A stretch of 7,165 nucleotides of DNA, taken from positions 1 to 7,165 of the forward strand of contig DAOM01000221.1 of the NCBI GenBank assembly GCA_002501855.1, written 5' to 3'. Source of the DNA: Candidatus Nitrosopolaris nunavutensis (GTDB lineage: Archaea > Thermoproteota > Nitrososphaeria > Nitrososphaerales > Nitrososphaeraceae). Both the position numbers and the translations under genes were made by a program. Shown here in pieces: positions 4,923 to 7,165 of the stretch. The first letter of the stretch is position 1. Each line of letters begins with the position of its first letter. Under the pieces are notes generated by a model, which saw only the letters and a list, made by a program, of their open reading frames with translations, was not told where the DNA came from and searched no databases.

Positions 4923-5045
4923 TTACTTTTCCTTCAAGGCACCAAAGAACTGTAGAAGTCTTTTCGTGCTTTCTTCTCTCTTACCAGCCTTTAATCTCGC
5001 CCTGTTATGCTTGATGTATTTAATATTATGTTTGTCTAACATCAT
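4923..5045 (-). CDS. Small basic ORF of unknown function
   Basis: From ATG at 5045 to TAA at 4923 the minus strand encodes 40 residues, beginning MMLDKHNIKYIKHNRARLKA and ending LLQFFGALKEK. It is strongly basic (Lys and Arg make up more than a quarter) and looks like an amphipathic helix in its second half. It has two adjacent ATG codons, and an in-frame stop lies just upstream, so the N-terminus is defined if it is translated. No family is recognised. It ends about 28 nt before the arginine decarboxylase remnant on the same strand and may be a fragment of another gene, a genuine small protein or chance. The composition is more protein-like than random AT-rich sequence. Confidence 0.35.
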   Translation of the reverse strand: MMLDKHNIKYIKHNRARLKAGKREESTKRLLQFFGALKEK

Positions 5046-5148
5046 GGTTATTTACCATTAAATGAAACAAATTCTTAAGCGTTTTTTTATTACATTCCCA
5101 ATATGAAACGACTGCGGTCAAATGATGACTTGTTCCCATGTATTCTAG

Positions 5149-5727
5149 TTATTGAAAAATCAAAGGATGTTTCAACCCAAACCGTTTTTTCAATTTGACA
5201 ACTCTAAAAATATTATGTTTCAGATTGGGTTCTAACTCCACCTTTGAATCCTCAGACCGAGTACGGAAGCCCAATTTATTCAAAAAATTTTCTAAATCAA
5301 GAACAATACATGACTTAGGAACACCACTTTTAATAAGTGATAAACACGCCTCGTCACGCAGCGGTTCTTCATTCAATAATGATTTTAACATCTTTGCTTT
5401 TGATTTTGCAATAAGACATGTATCCGTGACGATAAACCCATTTCGGTATTTCTCTTCGATTAATTCGAGAATTTCTGAGATGCGATTCCATGGAAGCCTG
5501 GATTTTTTGATTTGTTCATAAATAGGAATAATTCCTTCTTTGTCCTTGTTATTTTCTATAGTAGTGCAGATCACCTTATAGAATTTATGACATCTCTGTT
5601 TAATTATACGATATATCTTTGCATTTTTTCGTTCTACTGACTCCCTCTCTTCTATATGTCCAATATATTCTCCAATTTCAGATAAATAACCTGACCTGTT
5701 CGGGTGCCTTTTTTTCCTTTTTCTTGT
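5149..5727 (-). CDS. Hypothetical protein, main reading frame of a split gene
   Basis: The minus-strand frame is open from 5727 to the TAA at 5149, about 192 codons. The family is not recognised. Visible features are a basic N-terminal stretch (RKRKKRHPNRSGYLSE), a charged helical part (about GEYIGHIEERESVERKNAKI), a segment IPIYEQIKKSRLPWNRISEI with helix-turn-helix-like spacing, SGVPKSCIVLDLENFLNKLG and a basic tail. The only standard start in this frame is a GTG at 5574 (141 residues), but coding-like sequence continues about 50 codons upstream of it with no ATG. The real start is therefore probably the ATG at 5785 in the neighbouring frame (next entry), joined near the run of seven A (5709-5715). 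Removing one A gives a 211-residue protein. Whether the break is a mutation, a sequencing error or transcript slippage cannot be told here. A possible DNA- or RNA-binding role is only suggested by its charge. Confidence 0.6.
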   Translation of the reverse strand, partial: TRKRKKRHPNRSGYLSEIGEYIGHIEERESVERKNAKIYRIIKQRCHKFYKVICTTIENNKDKEGIIPIYEQIKKSRLPWNRISEILELIEEKYRNGFIVTDTCLIAKSKAKMLKSLLNEEPLRDEACLSLIKSGVPKSCIVLDLENFLNKLGFRTRSEDSKVELEPNLKHNIFRVVKLKKRFGLKHPLIFQ

Positions 5728-5785
5728 TTATACTACTCACAATCAGATCATAGAGTAGATTTGTAGAGTATAAGGTTTGTGTCAT
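5678..5785 (-). CDS. N-terminal piece of the split hypothetical gene
   Basis: ATG at 5785 is preceded directly by an in-frame TAA and starts MTQTLYSTNLLYDLIVSSIN, followed by a lysine-rich stretch up to the run of seven A and a stop at 5678, 35 residues in all. The first 20-25 residues look like a true N-terminal helix, while the last ones (APEQVRLFI) lie downstream of the A-run and are probably out of frame. Loss of one A in the run brings this piece into the frame of the 192-codon body. CATAAAC, about 30 nt upstream, is a weak TATA candidate. Too short to stand alone with confidence; its value is as the missing start of the neighbouring gene. Confidence 0.5.
   Translation of the reverse strand: MTQTLYSTNLLYDLIVSSINKKKEKKAPEQVRLFI
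5709..5715 (-). other. Run of seven A at the frame break
   Basis: On the coding (minus) strand the sequence is GG-AAAAAAA-GG. The frame upstream reads GAA AAA AAG GCA and the frame downstream reads AAA AGG CAC CCG, so the join needs one base to be skipped, or a run of six A. Homopolymer runs are the classic place for indel mutations, for assembly errors and for RNA polymerase slippage. Confidence 0.55.
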
Positions 5786-5965
5786 TTATTACATAAGTCT
5801 ACCACTTAGACGTTTATGACAGGGATCATGCCGATATCTTTCATTATTGTTTTTACCAATAGTCAATCTCATTACTGTGTAATTTGCTTGCAAAGTCAAA
5901 AATAGAGAAAACTTAACTTGTGAAATTATTGACAGTAGGAATAAATCAATTAGAGATTATTTTAC

Positions 5966-6358
5966 TCAAATGCTAATTGGATGCTCAATTTCGAAGAATT
6001 TCAACTTGCCCGGATACGCGACGGAGGTTCGAAATCTATGCGCATTCTTTATCAGGAATCCATACTTGTAGGCACCAAATTTTTTGATATCTGCATAATG
6101 CTTGTTTTTATCTTTCTCAAGTTCTGCTTTACTCTTATATTGTTTGACGTCATACAAATTTGCAGTTCCTATTATTGCTCCTCTTATAAGATTCTCATGG
6201 TTGATACCTAAGGACTCCGATCTTTCCTTATCTACTTTTTTTGAAGTATGGATCAAGAATTTTCCTCTAAATTTGGTGTTCCAGTTTCTCAATTCGATAG
6301 TCTTTTTTCCTGATATCAAAAGTTCTGCATATGGTTGTTTCAGAGATAAGCATTTCAT
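5966..6358 (-). CDS. ASCH-domain protein
   Basis: A 130-residue protein that is a single ASCH (ASC-1 homology) domain, a PUA-like beta-barrel fold linked to RNA binding and, in bacterial YqfB, to hydrolysis of N4-acetylcytidine. The N-terminal signature is clear: MKCLSLKQPYAELLISGKKT (residues 1-20) followed by IELRNWNT (21-28), giving the G-x-K-T-x-E-x-R pattern that lines the putative binding cleft (K19, T20, E22 and R24 here), then FRGKFLIHTSKK (30-41). The middle contains a GAIIGTANL strand (about 60-68), the G-x-x-x-G-x-A core of the family, and the C-terminus ends in strands with KYGFLIKNAHRF. The length is normal for a single-domain ASCH protein. The ATG at 6358 is followed at once by the domain, so it is the true start. 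The specific substrate is unknown; amidohydrolase activity is one option, RNA binding another. The gene is divergent from the DinB-like remnant. Confidence 0.93.
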   Translation of the reverse strand: MKCLSLKQPYAELLISGKKTIELRNWNTKFRGKFLIHTSKKVDKERSESLGINHENLIRGAIIGTANLYDVKQYKSKAELEKDKNKHYADIKKFGAYKYGFLIKNAHRFRTSVAYPGKLKFFEIEHPISI

Positions 6359-6385
6359 AGTGGGCTATCCTGATTTTGAACGAAT

Positions 6386-6392
6386 GAATAAA
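6386..6392 (-). promoter_or_regulatory. TATA box of the ASCH gene
   Basis: TTTATTC on the minus strand, preceded by a purine-rich GCAAAAAC, is centred about 31 nt upstream of the ATG at 6358. The spacing fits an archaeal promoter with a leader of a few bases. It lies beside the 5' edge of the DinB-like remnant. Confidence 0.45.
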
Positions 6393-6715
6393 GTTTTTGC
6401 TGGAGTCCATCTTCTCGAGATAGACCATTTCCATATCATAAGTATCAGACGTGGAATGCTTTAATGGATTACAATCAAGAGGTTACGAAAACCGATATTC
6501 AGAAAGAAGATTTACTAAAGCCTGTTTTTAGAGTAAATAACGATGGCGTAAGAAGAACATCTCTTGTAAAAGATGTGCTAATTCATGTTTTTACCGTAGA
6601 ACTGCATCATAGAGGTGAAATAATAGCCATACGATGGCAAATGGATATTCAGCCACCGAATATGGGTTGGCTATCCGTGATGAAAAAGACAAATCCTCTA
6701 TGGGTTATGAAATAG
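6392..6715 (+). pseudogene. DinB-like protein, N-terminally truncated
   Basis: The frame from 6392 (after a TAA at 6389-6391) to the TAG at 6713-6715 encodes 107 residues that match the C-terminal part of DinB-superfamily proteins, small metal-binding four-helix bundles often linked to thiol-dependent or damage-induced reactions. Characteristic parts are SSRDRPFPYHKYQTWNALMD, VRRTSLVKDVLIHVF, the metal-site helix VELHHRGEIIAIRWQMD and the closing IQPPNMGWLSVMKK. A full member is about 150-170 residues, so the first helix with one of the metal ligands is missing, and the upstream DNA is occupied by the divergent ASCH gene. In the HxxxH metal motif (usually HELHH) the first position is valine here. 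An ATG at 6464 could start an 83-residue product that would still lack the first helices. A functional protein is unlikely. Confidence 0.78.
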
Positions 6716-7012
6716 GCACTTCAAGAATCTGTAAATGTGTGGAGTTTCGGTTTGTCTGGAAATTATCTATTTACTTATGGTGTGACACGGCTATTCCGAA
6801 TTAGCCTAATCTGGCGTTTAACTTATCGTCTGGTTTATCGTCAATCTCGCCATATAGATTGCGTTACGGACTGTGTCAGATATGTAGAACGATTGGTAAA
6901 CCTAGAGATGGCAGATCGAGAACAGCCATTTTACTCTTGATGATAATAAGCCTTACGCAAATACAATTGAAATGTTTTTCCGTTTCGCTGAAAGTTAACG
7001 CGTAATAAATCG
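6716..7012. other. Spacer without recognised genes
   Basis: Several frames stay open for 30-65 codons on both strands but none shows a family motif, a credible start or protein-like composition. A short direct repeat TTATCGTC occurs twice near 6824-6845. A plus-strand frame around 6910-6995 reads ENSHFTLDDNKPYANTIEMF before a stop; it looks slightly protein-like and might be the trace of a lost gene. Confidence 0.4.
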
Positions 7013-7138
7013 ATGTTGATCAAACCTTTGATTCCGTTGATCTCTGCCGATAACATTGCTGCAAAAAGTAAGAAAGTGCATGTCCAACTCGTAGAGAGTG
7101 AATTGCAAAACTTAAAGCCTAGTGGCAAAAAGAAATAG
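7013..7138 (+). CDS. Short ORF of unknown function
   Basis: ATG at 7013 to TAG at 7138 encodes 41 residues beginning MLIKPLIPLISADNIAAKSK and ending NLKPSGKKK. The second half alternates charged and hydrophobic residues (KKVHVQLVESEL) like a strand followed by a helix, and the basic tail is protein-like. The frame extends eight codons upstream of the ATG to a TGA at about 6989. It may be a small gene or the C-terminal end of a degraded one. No TATA box at the expected distance and no family match. Confidence 0.3.
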   Translation: MLIKPLIPLISADNIAAKSKKVHVQLVESELQNLKPSGKKK

Positions 7139-7165
7139 TCGAGTGTAATCAAAAATTCAATTTCT

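Noticed and set aside
4747..5061. Plus-strand frame of 104 codons
   Set aside because: It is antisense to the decarboxylase remnant and the 40-codon basic ORF; the sequence is rich in Leu, Phe and Cys as expected for a shadow.
5195..5521. Plus-strand frame of 108 codons
   Set aside because: It is antisense to the split hypothetical gene, whose minus-strand translation has far better protein-like composition and extends well beyond this frame.
5709..5715. Programmed -1 frameshift at the heptamer A-AAA-AAG
   Set aside because: The heptamer is in the right register for a -1 slip, but the -1 frame ends after about 20 codons. The body of the gene lies in the +1 (one base skipped) frame, so classic -1 slippage does not explain it.
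5981..6464. Two plus-strand frames (5981-6211 and 6102-6464)
   Set aside because: Both are shadows of the ASCH gene; the last codons of the second run into the start of the DinB-like remnant in the wrong frame.
6737..7152. Plus-strand frame 6737-6940 and minus-strand frame 6931-7152
   Set aside because: Neither has a motif, a promoter or credible composition; the second is antisense to the 41-residue ORF.
49..7162. A 14-bp sequence shared in opposite orientation by the two window ends (49-62 and 7149-7162)
   Set aside because: The match (AATTGAATTTTTGA and its complement) is AT-rich, lies inside transposase coding sequence on the left and does not extend on either side; chance is the simplest explanation.
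1..7165. tRNA, rRNA or CRISPR array
   Set aside because: No T-arm-like GGTTCGAATCC element with a cloverleaf around it, no rRNA-like stretch and no regularly spaced repeats were found by eye on either strand.

Overview
The window looks like an accessory region of an AT-rich ammonia-oxidising archaeon (Nitrososphaerota/Thaumarchaeota, perhaps a Nitrososphaera- or Nitrosocosmicus-like lineage). The evidence is archaeal TATA boxes about 25-31 nt in front of start codons that have little or no leader, a 14-TM DHA2 exporter, and pieces of an F420-type luciferase-like oxidoreductase, a pyruvoyl-dependent arginine decarboxylase, a small Rieske protein and a DinB-like protein. The lineage is an inference from these families, not a database result.

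Layout. (1) Positions 1-403, minus strand: the N-terminal part of a transposase with a SWIM zinc finger and a CxxC zinc ribbon, cut by the window edge. (2) Positions 404-494: a divergent control region with two near-identical 15-bp palindromes. (3) Positions 495-1244, plus strand: a tight three-gene operon made of a 51-aa ribbon-helix-helix regulator and two small, helix-rich proteins that I do not recognise. (4) Positions 1354-3069, plus strand: an intact DHA2-type MFS exporter with its own TATA box. (5) Positions 3070-5045: a gene graveyard with the first 19 codons of an LLM oxidoreductase still behind a TATA box, the last 40 or so codons of a Rieske protein, the C-terminal two thirds of a pyruvoyl arginine decarboxylase and a 40-codon basic ORF. 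(6) Positions 5149-5785, minus strand: a gene of unknown family whose start and body lie in different frames and can be joined at a run of seven A. (7) Positions 5966-6358, minus strand: an intact ASCH-domain protein. (8) Positions 6392-6715, plus strand: the C-terminal part of a DinB-like protein without its N-terminus. (9) Positions 6716-7165: mostly featureless, with one short ORF.

The intact, probably expressed genes are the RHH operon, the MFS exporter and the ASCH protein; the transposase looks intact as far as it can be seen. The best candidate for an undescribed system is the RHH operon with its paired operators. One palindrome ends exactly at the RHH start codon and the other sits just upstream of the transposase start, so the RHH protein could control both directions. 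The many truncated metabolic genes, together with a transposase, point to a region that repeatedly gains and loses DNA.
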